Assembly (NCBI GenBank): GCA_902771735.1
Contig: CACXXO010000006.1
Location: 62,001-126,000 of the forward strand
Direction: 5' to 3'
DNA length: 64,000 nucleotides
Source of the DNA: an uncultured Bacteroidota bacterium
GTDB taxonomy: Bacteria; Bacteroidota; Bacteroidia; Bacteroidales; P3
Shown piece by piece: positions 42,574 through 51,923 of this stretch. Position numbers and translations under genes: made by a program. The notes beneath the pieces are model-generated. The model searched no databases, had not been told where the DNA came from, and saw nothing but the letters and a program-made list of their open reading frames with translations. Numbering within the stretch: position 1 is the stretch's first letter; every line of letters begins with the position of its first letter.

Positions 42574-43521
42574 ATGGTTAGAAAAGAGAATACTCGTCCG
42601 CAGAAGAACACTGAGGACAGGAAGCCCGCTAAGCAAGGCACGCGTTCCGGAGTTAAACGCAGCGAGACCGCTGCGCACAAGAAGTCGGACTTCGGGGAGT
42701 CCCGGAGGGGCGACAGAAAACCCTTCGACCGGCCGACCCGTGCCGGCCGTCCGGTGGGGAAAAAACCTGCGGGGCCGCAAAAACCCAAAGAGCCTCATCC
42801 CGAGGGCGCTATGCGACTGAACAAGTATATCGCCCATGCGGGCATCTGCTCGCGTCGCGAGGCCGACGAACTGATTGCCGCCGGCAGCGTGAAGGTCAAC
42901 GGCAAGGTGGTCACCGAGATGGGCTACCAGGTGATGCCCGGCGACGAGGTGCAGTACGGCGGCGAGAAGCTCCGCAGCGAGCGCCTGCGCTACTTCCTCC
43001 TCAACAAGCCAAAGGGCTTCATCACCACCACCGACGACCCGCAGGAGCGCCGCACGGTGATGATGCTCATGGACGGCTGCTGCGCCGAGCGCATCTATCC
43101 CGTCGGCCGCCTCGACCGCGCCACCACAGGCCTGCTGCTCTTCACCAACGACGGCGAGCTGGCCAAGAAGCTGACGCACCCCTCGACGCAGGTCTATAAG
43201 ATATACCAGGTGGAGCTCAACAAGCCCGTCACCAAGGAGGACATGAAGAAGCTCCTCGAAGGCATCGAGCTGGAAGACGGCCCCATGCATGTGGATGATA
43301 TCCAATATGCCGCCGTAGGCAAGACCATCGACAAGCGTATCGTGGGCGTGGAGTTGCACAGTGGCCGCAACCGTATCGTGCGCCGCCTGTTTGAGGCCCT
43401 CGGCTACGAGGTCCACAAGCTCGACCGCACCACCTTCGCCGGCCTCACCAAGAAAGACCTCCCCCGCGGCCGCTGGCGCGAGTTAACGGAGAAAGAGGTG
43501 GGCTTCCTGAAAATGATATAA
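42574..43521 (+). CDS. rluB: rRNA pseudouridine synthase, RluB/RluE-like
   Basis: The 315-residue protein has a basic, disordered N-terminal extension of about 78 residues. An S4 RNA-binding domain follows (MRLNKYIAHAGICSRREADE), then the TruB/RsuA-type catalytic domain with GRLDRATTGLLLFTND holding the catalytic Asp, and GRNRIVRRLFEALGYEV. It should modify U2605-type positions in 23S rRNA. The exact site (RluB versus RluF/RsuA) is not certain. The Lys/Arg/Pro tail is common in Bacteroidota homologues. Confidence 0.88.
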   Translation: MVRKENTRPQKNTEDRKPAKQGTRSGVKRSETAAHKKSDFGESRRGDRKPFDRPTRAGRPVGKKPAGPQKPKEPHPEGAMRLNKYIAHAGICSRREADELIAAGSVKVNGKVVTEMGYQVMPGDEVQYGGEKLRSERLRYFLLNKPKGFITTTDDPQERRTVMMLMDGCCAERIYPVGRLDRATTGLLLFTNDGELAKKLTHPSTQVYKIYQVELNKPVTKEDMKKLLEGIELEDGPMHVDDIQYAAVGKTIDKRIVGVELHSGRNRIVRRLFEALGYEVHKLDRTTFAGLTKKDLPRGRWRELTEKEVGFLKMI

Positions 43522-43533
43522 CGGAAAAGCAGG

Positions 43534-43908
43534 GTGAAGAGACTCGTCTTTATCGGCCTGGGGCTTTTGGCCGTGGGGTTGGGGGTGCTGGGTGTGGTAC
43601 TGCCCGGTTTGCCCACCACACCGTTTCTGCTTCTTGCCTCGTGGCTCTTCTATCGTTCCTCGCTTCGCCTGCAGCAGTGGCTGCTTGCCTCGTGGCTGGG
43701 GAAGTATATTCGTGGTTATCAGCGTCGGGGCGGCATGACGGCCACCCAGAAAGCCGGTGCCATAGGGGTGATGGTGGTCATGGTGCTGTTGTCCACCTTT
43801 GTATTTATCCCCATGGGTTCGGTGGCACGCATCATCGTACCCATAGCCGGTGCCATAGGTGTGCTGACCATACTGCTGTGGGTACCTAAAGCAAAAAAAG
43901 ACGAATGA
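43534..43908 (+). CDS. ybaN: DUF454 (YbaN) family membrane protein
   Basis: The 124-residue protein begins at a GTG. It has the DUF454 signature GLGVLGVVLPGLPTTPFLLL then ASWLFYRSS, and two further hydrophobic segments near the C-terminus. Function of the family is unknown. It follows rluB by 12 bp and precedes the DUF2156 gene by 4 bp. Confidence 0.87.
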   Translation: MKRLVFIGLGLLAVGLGVLGVVLPGLPTTPFLLLASWLFYRSSLRLQQWLLASWLGKYIRGYQRRGGMTATQKAGAIGVMVVMVLLSTFVFIPMGSVARIIVPIAGAIGVLTILLWVPKAKKDE

Positions 43909-43912
43909 AAGT

Positions 43913-44815
43913 ATGCCTCTCGACTTCCATACCCTGACCATCGCCGACCGCGAGGCCTACCAGGCGGTAAGCCTGCGCAGTGGGCGCCGCAACTGCAACT
44001 TCACCTTCGCCAACCTTGTGGGGTGGCAGTTTTGGTTCAACACCGAGGTGTGTGTGCTGGAAGATGCTGTGGTGCTGCGCTTTACCTTCGACGGCGAGCG
44101 GGCCTACATGCTCTGCATGGCGGGCACGCCATCGTGCGGTTTGCTGCAGGCCATCAGCGACGACTGCGGCGGACAAATGACCCTGCTGGGTCTCGAGGAC
44201 GAGGCTGCCCTGCAGCTGCAGCAGAATGCCTGCAGCAAGGGTATCAATATCACCGTCGAGCCCCAGCGCAACCAGTACGACTACATATACCGCCGTGCCG
44301 ACCTGGCCTCGCTGGCGGGCGGAAAGCTGAAGGCTAAGCGCAACCATGTCAACAAGTTCCTGTCAGAGCATCCCGATTTTGAATACCGTCCGCTGACGCC
44401 GGAGATGTTCGACGAATGCCGCCGTCTGGAGGCCATCTGGCGCGAGGAGAGGGGAGATGTGAACCCCGAATACGGCGATACGATAGGGGCCGAGCATCGC
44501 GTGATGGAAACCGTTTTTGAGCATTGGGACGCGTTGGGAATGATGGGCGGCAGTATTTGGATTGACGGCCGCATGGTGGCCTTCACCTATGGTGCCGCCG
44601 TCACCGACGACACTTTGGATGCCTGCGTCGAGAAGGCCGACCGCAATATCGACGGCCTCTTCAGCGTCATCTGCCAGCAGTTCTGCGCCCATTTGCCCGA
44701 GCAATATACTTTCATCAATCGAGAGGAGGACATGGGCCTCGAAGGTTTGCGCAGGTCCAAGCTGTCGTACCACCCGGAAATACTATTGACATACAATGTC
44801 GTACACTTTGCATAG
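43913..44815 (+). CDS. DUF2156 (phosphatidylglycerol lysyltransferase-like) protein
   Basis: The 300-residue protein has the two-GNAT-fold layout of DUF2156: YDYIYRRADLASLAGGKLKA followed by KRNHVNKFL, then FTYGAAVTDDTLDACVEKAD and a C-terminal INREEDMGLEGLRRSKLSYH. The family is related to MprF and FemX aminoacyl transferases, but it lacks membrane segments here. The true substrate is unknown. Its last 20 bp overlap the GNAT gene that follows. Confidence 0.85.
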   Translation: MPLDFHTLTIADREAYQAVSLRSGRRNCNFTFANLVGWQFWFNTEVCVLEDAVVLRFTFDGERAYMLCMAGTPSCGLLQAISDDCGGQMTLLGLEDEAALQLQQNACSKGINITVEPQRNQYDYIYRRADLASLAGGKLKAKRNHVNKFLSEHPDFEYRPLTPEMFDECRRLEAIWREERGDVNPEYGDTIGAEHRVMETVFEHWDALGMMGGSIWIDGRMVAFTYGAAVTDDTLDACVEKADRNIDGLFSVICQQFCAHLPEQYTFINREEDMGLEGLRRSKLSYHPEILLTYNVVHFA

Positions 44816-45281
44816 AATGACACCGGAGGACGCTCCGCTCACCATTGACTGGATGGTGGGGCAGTATGGTTTCGACCGTGGTGAGGTGGAAGGGTGGGTA
44901 CGAGGTCTGCACTTCAACTGGCCGCTGAGTGTCAAAGCCCTTGACGAGCGGGGTGCTGTCGTAGGCCTGCTCAATATGAGCGACTACCGTATTGAGGAGG
45001 AGACGGAGCAGATAGTCCGCGAGAAGCCCGACCTGTTGGCGGCGATGAATGCCCGGCGCTACACGGCGGTGTTCTCGTTCATCGTGGCACCCGAATACCG
45101 CGGCACGCGGCTCAACTACGACATGCTGATGTCTATCATGCCTGAACTGAAGGCCAACTACGACTTTGTATTCATCCCAGTCCTGCATTGGCTGAAGACC
45201 CATCAATACTGGCAGCGCTGGGGCGCTCGGGAGTTTTACCGCGACGACGAGTGTGTCTACTATCAGCTGCCGTTGCACTGA
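44796..45281 (+). CDS. GNAT-like N-acetyltransferase
   Basis: The 161-residue protein has GNAT features: a central VVGLLNMSDYRIEEE strand pair, FSFIVAPEYRGTRLNYDMLM resembling the acetyl-CoA loop (V-x-P-x-x-R-G-x), and a C-terminal WQRWGAREFYRDD. The substrate is unknown. Overlap with the preceding gene implies coupled translation. Confidence 0.72.
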   Translation: MSYTLHRMTPEDAPLTIDWMVGQYGFDRGEVEGWVRGLHFNWPLSVKALDERGAVVGLLNMSDYRIEEETEQIVREKPDLLAAMNARRYTAVFSFIVAPEYRGTRLNYDMLMSIMPELKANYDFVFIPVLHWLKTHQYWQRWGAREFYRDDECVYYQLPLH

Positions 45282-45340
45282 AGCAGGGAAAACTTTTTAT
45301 ATTATACATAATAATTAATGTTTTTTTCCGTTAAAAGGGT

Positions 45341-46012
45341 ATGATTGGTGAAAAAATTGCAAACATCAAGAATACGCTGGCGGAAGGATGTCGCCTTGTG
45401 GCAGTGTCGAAAACGAAGCCCGTGGAAGACATCATGGAGGCGTACAACGCAGGCCAGCGCCTCTTCGGCGAGAACTATGCCACCGAGCTGCGCGACAAGG
45501 CTGCCGTGTTGCCTAAGGACATCGAGTGGCACTTCATTGGCCACCTGCAGTCGAAGCAGTTGAAATATTATATCGGGTTCGTCTCCATGATTCACGGGGT
45601 GGACTCGGTGGAGCACCTTGAGGATGTGGAACATGCCGCCGCCAAGGCGGGCCGTGAGGTCGACGTGCTGCTACAGGTGCATGTGGCCAAGGAAGAGACC
45701 AAGTTTGGTTTTCTGCCCGAGGAGCTCATGGCTGCCGACTTTGACTTGTCAGCCTGCCCTCATGTCCGCGTCTGTGGCCTCATGGCAATGGCCAGCAACA
45801 CTCCCGACGTGGAGCGTGTGCGTGCCGACTTCCGCGAGGCCAAGAGCCTCTTCGATACCCTCAAGGCTGGCCGATTTGCCAACCATCCGGAATTCCGCGA
45901 ACTCTCCATGGGCATGAGCCACGATTACATGTTGGCCGTCGAAGAGGGCAGCACCCTTGTCCGTATCGGTAGTTCTATCTTCGGCGCCCGCGATTACAGC
46001 AAAAAACAATAA
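45341..46012 (+). CDS. yggS: YggS family PLP homeostasis protein
   Basis: The 223-residue protein binds pyridoxal phosphate and maintains B6 vitamer and amino acid balance. The PLP Lys lies in LVAVSKTKPVEDI (about 24), with FGENYATEL, WHFIGHLQSKQLKYY, CGLMAMAS and LSMGMSHDY. It is a full-length family member. The next gene begins 6 bp on. Confidence 0.94.
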   Translation: MIGEKIANIKNTLAEGCRLVAVSKTKPVEDIMEAYNAGQRLFGENYATELRDKAAVLPKDIEWHFIGHLQSKQLKYYIGFVSMIHGVDSVEHLEDVEHAAAKAGREVDVLLQVHVAKEETKFGFLPEELMAADFDLSACPHVRVCGLMAMASNTPDVERVRADFREAKSLFDTLKAGRFANHPEFRELSMGMSHDYMLAVEEGSTLVRIGSSIFGARDYSKKQ

Positions 46013-46018
46013 CAGAAT

Positions 46019-46918
46019 ATGAAAGAAAGTAAGAATATCAAACATGCCGTTTTGTCCTATGTGCTAATCACATTTGGCATTCTGATTTACACCTTCGCAT
46101 GGTCGGCCTTCATGCTTCCCGCCAAGATTGTGGGCGGTGGCGTCAGCGGCATCTCGTCGGTGCTCAACATCGCCGCCGGTATTCCGTTGCCTATCGGTGT
46201 GCTCAATTTCATCATCAACGGCATTCTGTTGGCCATAGGATTCAAGGTGCTGGGTCCCAAGTTTGGAGCCAACACCATCTTTGGCATCGTCATAAGTTCG
46301 CTCTGCTTCATCTTTTGGCAGCAGGTGCTGCATGTGGAGACTCTCTTCACCGACCCTGCCACCGGTGTCATCCAGTTCGAGCCGTTCATGTGTGCCATCA
46401 TTGGCGGTGCCCTCTGTGGCGGCGGCATCGGACTCACCTTCATCATGGGTGGCAACAGCGGCGGTACCGACATCGTTGCACTGATTCTTACCAAATTCTA
46501 TAATATCTCCCCGGGCAAGGTCATCATGTATCTTGACATTATCATCATCGGGTGTTCGTTCTTCGTTTCCGGCAAGATTACCAATGTGGTCTATGGCTAC
46601 ATCGTCATGGTTACCATGACCTACGTGCTTGACATGGTACTCGACGGCAACAAACAGAGTTACCAGATTATGGTCTTTTCGACGAAGAACGACGAGATTG
46701 GCGAGGCCGTCACCCGCGAAGTCGGCCGTGGCGCCACGCTCCTCGATGCCGAGGGCTGCTACAGCAAGCAGAACCTGAAGGTGCTCCTCATGATGGTACA
46801 CCGCACAGACAAGCCCCATGTGATGCAGATAATCCACCGCATTGATGAGCACGCCTTTGTCTCCGTCAACAAAGCCCAGGGAGTTTATGGCAAAAACTTT
46901 GAAAAACTGAAATTATGA
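46019..46918 (+). CDS. YitT family membrane protein
   Basis: The 299-residue protein has five membrane segments (YitT/DUF161) and a C-terminal DUF2179 domain (VFSTKNDEIGEAVTREVGRG; RTDKPHVMQIIHRIDEHAFV). Motifs include GGGVSGISSVLNIAAGIPLP and GGNSGGTDIVALIL. The transported substrate is unknown. It overlaps rpe by 4 bp (ATGA). Confidence 0.92.
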   Translation: MKESKNIKHAVLSYVLITFGILIYTFAWSAFMLPAKIVGGGVSGISSVLNIAAGIPLPIGVLNFIINGILLAIGFKVLGPKFGANTIFGIVISSLCFIFWQQVLHVETLFTDPATGVIQFEPFMCAIIGGALCGGGIGLTFIMGGNSGGTDIVALILTKFYNISPGKVIMYLDIIIIGCSFFVSGKITNVVYGYIVMVTMTYVLDMVLDGNKQSYQIMVFSTKNDEIGEAVTREVGRGATLLDAEGCYSKQNLKVLLMMVHRTDKPHVMQIIHRIDEHAFVSVNKAQGVYGKNFEKLKL

Positions 46919-47559
46919 AACTTATATCCCCTTCTTTGTTAAGTGCCGATTTTGGCAACCTTCAGCGCGACATCGAGATGCTCAATGCCAGTGAGTGCGA
47001 CTGGCTCCATGTCGACGTTATGGACGGCATCTTCGTCCCCAACATCTCCTTCGGTCAACCGATAGTCAAGCACATCAAGAAGCACGCGCAGAAACCCCTC
47101 GACGTGCACCTGATGATTATGGACCCCGGCCGCTATGTGCAGGATTTCAAGGATGCCGGTGCCGACATCCTTACCATACACTACGAGGCCTGCCACCACC
47201 ATGACCGTGTGCTCCATGCCATCCACGATGCGGGCATGAAGGGTGGGGTGGTGCTCAACCCCTCGTCGCCCGTCTGTCTCTTGGAGGACATCATCCAAGA
47301 GTGCGACATGGTGCTGCTCATGAGTGTCAACCCCGGCTTCGGCGGGCAGAAGTTCATCGAGAATACCTATGCCAAGGTACGTCAGCTGCGCGAGTTGTGC
47401 AATCGCAAGAACCCGCAGTGCCTCATCGAGGTCGACGGCGGTGTCAATCTGCAGAACGCCCCCAGGCTCTTCGAGGTCGGTGCCGATGTCTTGGTGGCCG
47501 GCAACGCCGTCTTCAAGAGTGCTGATCCGCAGCAGACAATCCACGACATGAAACAATGA
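46915..47559 (+). CDS. rpe: Ribulose-phosphate 3-epimerase
   Basis: The 214-residue TIM-barrel enzyme interconverts ribulose 5-phosphate and xylulose 5-phosphate. Signature motifs are SLLSADFGNL, LHVDVMDGIFVPNISFG, DVHLMIMDP, SVNPGFGGQKF and EVDGGVNLQN. It overlaps both neighbours by 4 bp, so translation is coupled through yitT-rpe-rlmI. Confidence 0.96.
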   Translation: MKLISPSLLSADFGNLQRDIEMLNASECDWLHVDVMDGIFVPNISFGQPIVKHIKKHAQKPLDVHLMIMDPGRYVQDFKDAGADILTIHYEACHHHDRVLHAIHDAGMKGGVVLNPSSPVCLLEDIIQECDMVLLMSVNPGFGGQKFIENTYAKVRQLRELCNRKNPQCLIEVDGGVNLQNAPRLFEVGADVLVAGNAVFKSADPQQTIHDMKQ

Positions 47560-48770
47560 ACAGACCCAAACTGATTATAGTCCCGGGCAAGGAGAAAGCC
47601 ATCCTTCGCCGTCATCCGTGGATATTCTCGGGCGCGGTGAAACGCATCGAGGGTGACCCGCAGGAGGGTGACATCGTGGATGTTTTCGACGCCCGCGGAC
47701 AGTGGATGGCTACCGGCCACTATCAGGATGAGAGTATCATCTGCAAGGTGCTCACTTTCGACGCTGACGAGGCAGCGCTCCCTGTAGAAGAACTCCTTCG
47801 CCGACGCATCCACTCGGCTGTAAACTGTCGTGTGATACTTGGTTTCTTCGGAGACGAAGAAACCAATGTCTTCCGCCTTGTCCATGCTGAAGGCGACTAT
47901 CTGCCCGGCCTCGTGGCCGATTGGTACAACGGTGTATTGGTGTTGCAAGCCCATTCGGTGGGCATGCACCGCCTGTTTCCAGTGCTGACAGAGCTGTTTG
48001 TGCACGAATTGCAGACATATCACGGCTATCCGCTCAAGGCAGTCTTCGACAAGAGTAGCGCTACCGTCCCCGGTGGAGGTGTGCAGGACGGCATTATTTG
48101 GGGCGAGGAGACTGCGGAGAATGAGGTCCTGGAGAATGGCATCCGTCTGACGGTGAATTTCTTTGAAGGGCAGAAGACTGGCTTCTTCATTGACCAACGC
48201 GAAAACCGTGCTCTCGTCCAGCATCTCGCCCTTGGTCGTCGCCTTCTCAACTGTTTTGGATATACCGGAGGTTTCTCGCTGGCAGCCCTGAAGGGAGGTG
48301 CCGACTATGTTGAAACTGTGGACATCAGTAAGAAAGCCATTGCTCTTTGTGAACGTAATGTCGAGCTGAACTTTGGCACCGAAGCACCGCATTGCGGCGT
48401 TGCTGCCGATGTACTCGAATACTTGAATACCATCGAGGTAGGCGACTATGCACGAGGCTTCGATTTTATCATCCTCGATCCGCCTGCTTTTGCAAAGAAC
48501 CACCGTTCGTTGCAGGCAGGCTTGAAGGGATACCGCTCCATCAACCAGCGCGCCATGGAGAAGATTGCTCCCGGTGGCCTGCTGATGACCTTCTCTTGCA
48601 GCCAGGCCGTCAGCAAGGAGGATTTCCAGACCATGGTCTTCACCTCCGCCATGAATGCCCACCGCCGTGTCCGCATCGTGCGTCAGCTCCCCCATGCCAT
48701 GGATCACCCCGTCTCCATCCATCACCCCGAGGGCGAATATTTAAAAGGACTTCTTTTGCAAGTTGAATAA
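47556..48770 (+). CDS. rlmI: Class I SAM-dependent rRNA methyltransferase, RlmI-like
   Basis: The 404-residue protein has an N-terminal PUA domain (RRHPWIFSGAVKRIEGDPQE), a central region (FFEGQKTGFFIDQRENRALV) and a Rossmann methyltransferase with LNCFGYTGGFSLAALKGGAD and the target-base motif FIILDPPAFAKN. The family methylates C5 of cytosine in 23S rRNA (C1962 in E. coli). A full-length member. Confidence 0.93.
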   Translation: MNRPKLIIVPGKEKAILRRHPWIFSGAVKRIEGDPQEGDIVDVFDARGQWMATGHYQDESIICKVLTFDADEAALPVEELLRRRIHSAVNCRVILGFFGDEETNVFRLVHAEGDYLPGLVADWYNGVLVLQAHSVGMHRLFPVLTELFVHELQTYHGYPLKAVFDKSSATVPGGGVQDGIIWGEETAENEVLENGIRLTVNFFEGQKTGFFIDQRENRALVQHLALGRRLLNCFGYTGGFSLAALKGGADYVETVDISKKAIALCERNVELNFGTEAPHCGVAADVLEYLNTIEVGDYARGFDFIILDPPAFAKNHRSLQAGLKGYRSINQRAMEKIAPGGLLMTFSCSQAVSKEDFQTMVFTSAMNAHRRVRIVRQLPHAMDHPVSIHHPEGEYLKGLLLQVE

Positions 48771-48791
48771 AAGAAACAATACTAAATATAC

Positions 48792-49397
48792 ATGGAATTA
48801 GGATACCAGAAAATAGACAAGTACGACGAGCAGTGCGTCAGCGAGATGGCTGAGCACTACAAAGCGATACTGAAACTGCTGGGCGAAGACCCCAGCCGCG
48901 AAGGACTGCTGAAGAGCCCCGAGCGTATCGCCAAGGCTATGCTCTTCTTCACCAACGGCTACGACCTTGAGCCGGAGGAAATTCTTCGTTCGGCCATGTT
49001 CCACGAGGACTACAAACAGATGGTCGTCGTCAAGGACATTGAGCTCTACTCCCTCTGCGAGCACCACATGGTGCCCTTCGTCGGCAAGGCCCACGTGGCC
49101 TACATCCCCAATGGCACTATCGTGGGTTTGAGCAAGATACCCCGTGTGGTCGATGCCTATGCCCGCCGCTTGCAGGTGCAGGAGCGCCTCACCAAGCAAA
49201 TCAAGGACTGCATCCAGAAAGTACTCAACCCCCTCGGCGTGGCTGTGGTCATAGAGGCGCAGCACATGTGCATGTCCATGCGCGGCGTCCAGAAGCAGAA
49301 CTCCGTCACCACCACCAGCGACTTCACCGGCGCCTTCATGAAAGACCCCAAGACCCGTGAGGAGTTTATGAACATTATCGGTGTTAATCTTCATTAA
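48792..49397 (+). CDS. folE: GTP cyclohydrolase I
   Basis: The 201-residue enzyme makes 7,8-dihydroneopterin triphosphate from GTP for folate synthesis. The zinc and active-site motifs [40 protein letters not shown] and [20 protein letters not shown] are intact. It lies 21 bp after rlmI and 12 bp before the lolA-like gene. Confidence 0.96.
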   Translation: MELGYQKIDKYDEQCVSEMAEHYKAILKLLGEDPSREGLLKSPERIAKAMLFFTNGYDLEPEEILRSAMFHEDYKQMVVVKDIELYSLCEHHMVPFVGKAHVAYIPNGTIVGLSKIPRVVDAYARRLQVQERLTKQIKDCIQKVLNPLGVAVVIEAQHMCMSMRGVQKQNSVTTTSDFTGAFMKDPKTREEFMNIIGVNLH

Positions 49398-49409
49398 GTA
49401 GTTAAGAAA

Positions 49410-50078
49410 ATGAAACGTTTGCTGAAAATATTGCTTTGCGCCAGCCTGATTTTCAATTTTCAATTCTCAATTCTCAATCCCGCACAGGCGCAGATCACCC
49501 ACAACTCGCAGGGCCGTCTCGACGAGAATGCCACCGAGGTGCTTGGCAAAGCCGCCAAGAAGTTGCAGAGCGTCAAGGGCAAAGTGTCCCTCACTCTGCT
49601 CGACAGCAACAAGAAGCAGACCGGTAAGTACACCGCCGAGATTGCCTACTGGAAAGGCAAATACCACCTCACGACCGACGGCATGGAAATTTGGTGCGAC
49701 GGCACCACCGTGTGGCAGTGGAACAAAGATGCCAAGGAGATTGTCATCAACAACATGCCGCCCGACAGCGAGATTGACCTTCTCAACCCCGGCCGCCTCA
49801 TCGAGAACTATGCCAAGAACTTCCGCGCCAAATATATCCGCACCGATGACGACGGCACCGCCGTCATCGACCTCCAGCCGCGCTCGGCGCAGAGCTACCA
49901 CAAGATACGCCTTTTCATCAACGAGGAGACAGGTGTGTTGAAAGGCATGGAGGTGCAAAAATACGACTCCAGCCGCGAGATTTACGATTTCTCCAAACTC
50001 AAGTCCGTTCCCATCAAGGGCGTCTTCAAGTTCATCCCCGAAGAGCACCCCGAGGCCGAAGTAATTGACATGCGATGA
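49410..50078 (+). CDS. LolA-like outer membrane lipoprotein carrier
   Basis: The 222-residue protein has a signal peptide whose hydrophobic core, IFNFQFSILNPAQAQ, is encoded by a period-7 array. The mature part resembles LolA: GKVSLTLLDSNKKQTGKYTA, GMEIWCDGTTVWQWNKDAKE, PGRLIENYAKNFRAKY. It should chaperone lipoproteins across the periplasm. Two genes in the window (this and porQ) share the same odd signal core. It overlaps tsaB by 4 bp. Confidence 0.85.
   Translation: MKRLLKILLCASLIFNFQFSILNPAQAQITHNSQGRLDENATEVLGKAAKKLQSVKGKVSLTLLDSNKKQTGKYTAEIAYWKGKYHLTTDGMEIWCDGTTVWQWNKDAKEIVINNMPPDSEIDLLNPGRLIENYAKNFRAKYIRTDDDGTAVIDLQPRSAQSYHKIRLFINEETGVLKGMEVQKYDSSREIYDFSKLKSVPIKGVFKFIPEEHPEAEVIDMR
49449..49479 (+). 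repeat. In-frame CAATTTT array in the LolA-like signal peptide
   Basis: Heptamers ATTTT-CAATTTT-CAATTCT-CAATTCT-CAAT encode the hydrophobic core of the signal peptide. Confidence 0.92.
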
Positions 50079-50770
50079 AAATACTACTCATAGAAACTGC
50101 CACCCAGATATGCTCCGTTGCGCTGGCCGTCGACGGCTCGATAGCCGCCCGCCGCGACAGCGACACTCCCAACGCCCACTCCACGCGCCTCTCGGTCTTC
50201 ATCGACGAGGTGCTGAAGGAGTGCTCCCTGACCCCACGTGACCTTGGTGCTGTCTGTGTGTCGGCAGGTCCCGGCAGCTACACGGGCCTCCGCATTGGCG
50301 TCAGCACCGCCAAAGGATTCTGCTATGCCCTCGGCATCCCCCTCGTCTCAGTGCCCACACTGCTCTCCATGGCCGCACTCTACTACCAACAGCATCCCGA
50401 ATACAAGGGCCTCGTTTGCCCCATGATCGACGCCCGCCGCATGGAGTGCTACACCATGATGGTGAACCCCGACTGGCAGATTCTTCGCGACACCTCTGCC
50501 GATGTCATCGAGGCAGGTTGTTTCGACGAGTGGCTGGATAGGGGAGAGGTAACCTTCATCGGCGACGGTGCCGCCAAGACTCGTCCCGTCCTTGGCGCCC
50601 ATGTCAATGCCCGCTTCGACGATTCCTTCCATTTTTCGGCTGAAGGCATGGTCGATATCGCCACCCAGCGTCTTACTGAAGGCAAGGTTGAGGATGTAGC
50701 CTATTTCGAACCTTTCTACCTTAAAGACTTTGTCGCAAAAAAGAGTGTTGTTCACGGACTTAGAGATTAG
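50075..50770 (+). CDS. tsaB: tRNA threonylcarbamoyladenosine biosynthesis protein TsaB
   Basis: The 231-residue protein has the ASKHA fold signatures LLIETATQICSVAL, VCVSAGPGSYTGLRIGVSTA and MIDARRMECYTMM. It forms the scaffold for TsaD/TsaE in t6A modification of ANN-decoding tRNAs. Length is normal. Confidence 0.94.
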   Translation: MKILLIETATQICSVALAVDGSIAARRDSDTPNAHSTRLSVFIDEVLKECSLTPRDLGAVCVSAGPGSYTGLRIGVSTAKGFCYALGIPLVSVPTLLSMAALYYQQHPEYKGLVCPMIDARRMECYTMMVNPDWQILRDTSADVIEAGCFDEWLDRGEVTFIGDGAAKTRPVLGAHVNARFDDSFHFSAEGMVDIATQRLTEGKVEDVAYFEPFYLKDFVAKKSVVHGLRD

Positions 50771-50782
50771 TACTTAAAAGTT

Positions 50783-51859
50783 ATGCTTCGATACGTTGGA
50801 AAACGGCTTTTGTATGGCTTCCTGGTGCTTCTGGGAGTGGTCACGTTAGTCTTTTTTCTTTTCAACATCCTCCCTGGCGACCCCGCCCGCATGATGCTGG
50901 GTCAGCATGCCGACGCCGAGAGCATCGAGGTTATCAACCGCGACCTTGGCCGTGACAAACCGCTGCTGACACAGTATGCGAACTATCTCAACGACCTGTC
51001 GCCCATCTCGTTTCACAACAATAGCGACTCCTCCAGTTTCTTCTTCCTTTCGCCCGACAAATACACTTATGCCACACTCCTCAAGTTGGGCTCCACCTCG
51101 TTGGTGGTCAAAACGCCCTACCTGCGCCGCAGCTATCAGAGCCAGCGCCGTGTGAGCGAGATTATCGCCACGGCCTTCCCCCAAACCGCTGTGCTGGCCC
51201 TCGTGGCCATGCTTTTCGCTTTGGCGGTGGGCATCATTCTGGGTGTGGTATGTGCCTTGCACAAAGATACATGGATTGACCGCACCACACTCGTTCTCAG
51301 CACCCTTGGCATGTCGTTGCCTTCGTTTTTCGCGGCCATTCTCATCGCTTGGTTCTTTGCCTATGTCCTTGCCGACTGGACGCACCTCAACATGTTCGGC
51401 AATCTCTTCACCGTCGACGATTACGGCGAGGGTGAATACCTCGACCTCAAAAATCTCATCCTGCCTGCCCTGACTCTTGGCATCCGCCCTTTGGCCACGC
51501 TCACGCAGCTCACCAAAAACTCGATGCTCGAGGCCCTGAGCCAGGATTATATCCGCACTGCGCGCGCCAAAGGCTTGAGCCGTCGCCGCGTGGTGGTGCG
51601 TCATGCGTTGCGCAACGCCTTGAACCCCGTGGTCACCTCAGCCTCGGGTTGGTTGGCCGGTTTGCTGGCCGGCGCCGTCTTTGTTGAATATGTCTTCGAC
51701 TGGAAAGGCATGGGCGTGGTCATCGTCGACGCCCTCGACACCTACGACTTTCCTGTTGTCATGGGGGCCATCCTCTTCATATGTGTCTTGCTGGTGGTAA
51801 TCAATATCATCACCGACCTCCTTTACGGCCTCCTCGATCCCCGTGTCCGCCTTACATAA
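50783..51859 (+). CDS. ABC transporter permease, OppB/DppB-like, orphan
   Basis: The 358-residue protein has the N-terminal MLRYVGKRLLYGFLVLLGVV, a characteristic NILPGDPARMMLGQ, and the EAA loop SMLEALSQDYIRTARAKGLS. Six membrane helices are present. An extra periplasmic stretch (about 60-125) is longer than in OppB of other bacteria, as usual in Bacteroidota. The partner permease, ATPases and binding protein are not next to it; the following gene is on the other strand. Confidence 0.9.
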   Translation: MLRYVGKRLLYGFLVLLGVVTLVFFLFNILPGDPARMMLGQHADAESIEVINRDLGRDKPLLTQYANYLNDLSPISFHNNSDSSSFFFLSPDKYTYATLLKLGSTSLVVKTPYLRRSYQSQRRVSEIIATAFPQTAVLALVAMLFALAVGIILGVVCALHKDTWIDRTTLVLSTLGMSLPSFFAAILIAWFFAYVLADWTHLNMFGNLFTVDDYGEGEYLDLKNLILPALTLGIRPLATLTQLTKNSMLEALSQDYIRTARAKGLSRRRVVVRHALRNALNPVVTSASGWLAGLLAGAVFVEYVFDWKGMGVVIVDALDTYDFPVVMGAILFICVLLVVINIITDLLYGLLDPRVRLT

Positions 51860-51861
51860 AG

Positions 51862-51897
51862 ACAAAGCCTTTTCTTGTCTTGAAGAAAGAAAAGCTT
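51862..51897. terminator. Weak stem-loop between convergent genes
   Basis: AAGCCTTTTCTT and AAGAAAGAAAAGCTT can pair imperfectly around GTCTTG, between the permease and the convergent glycosyltransferase. Confidence 0.35.
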
Positions 51898-51923
51898 CTC
51901 TTGACGAAAAAAAGAATTGTCTT

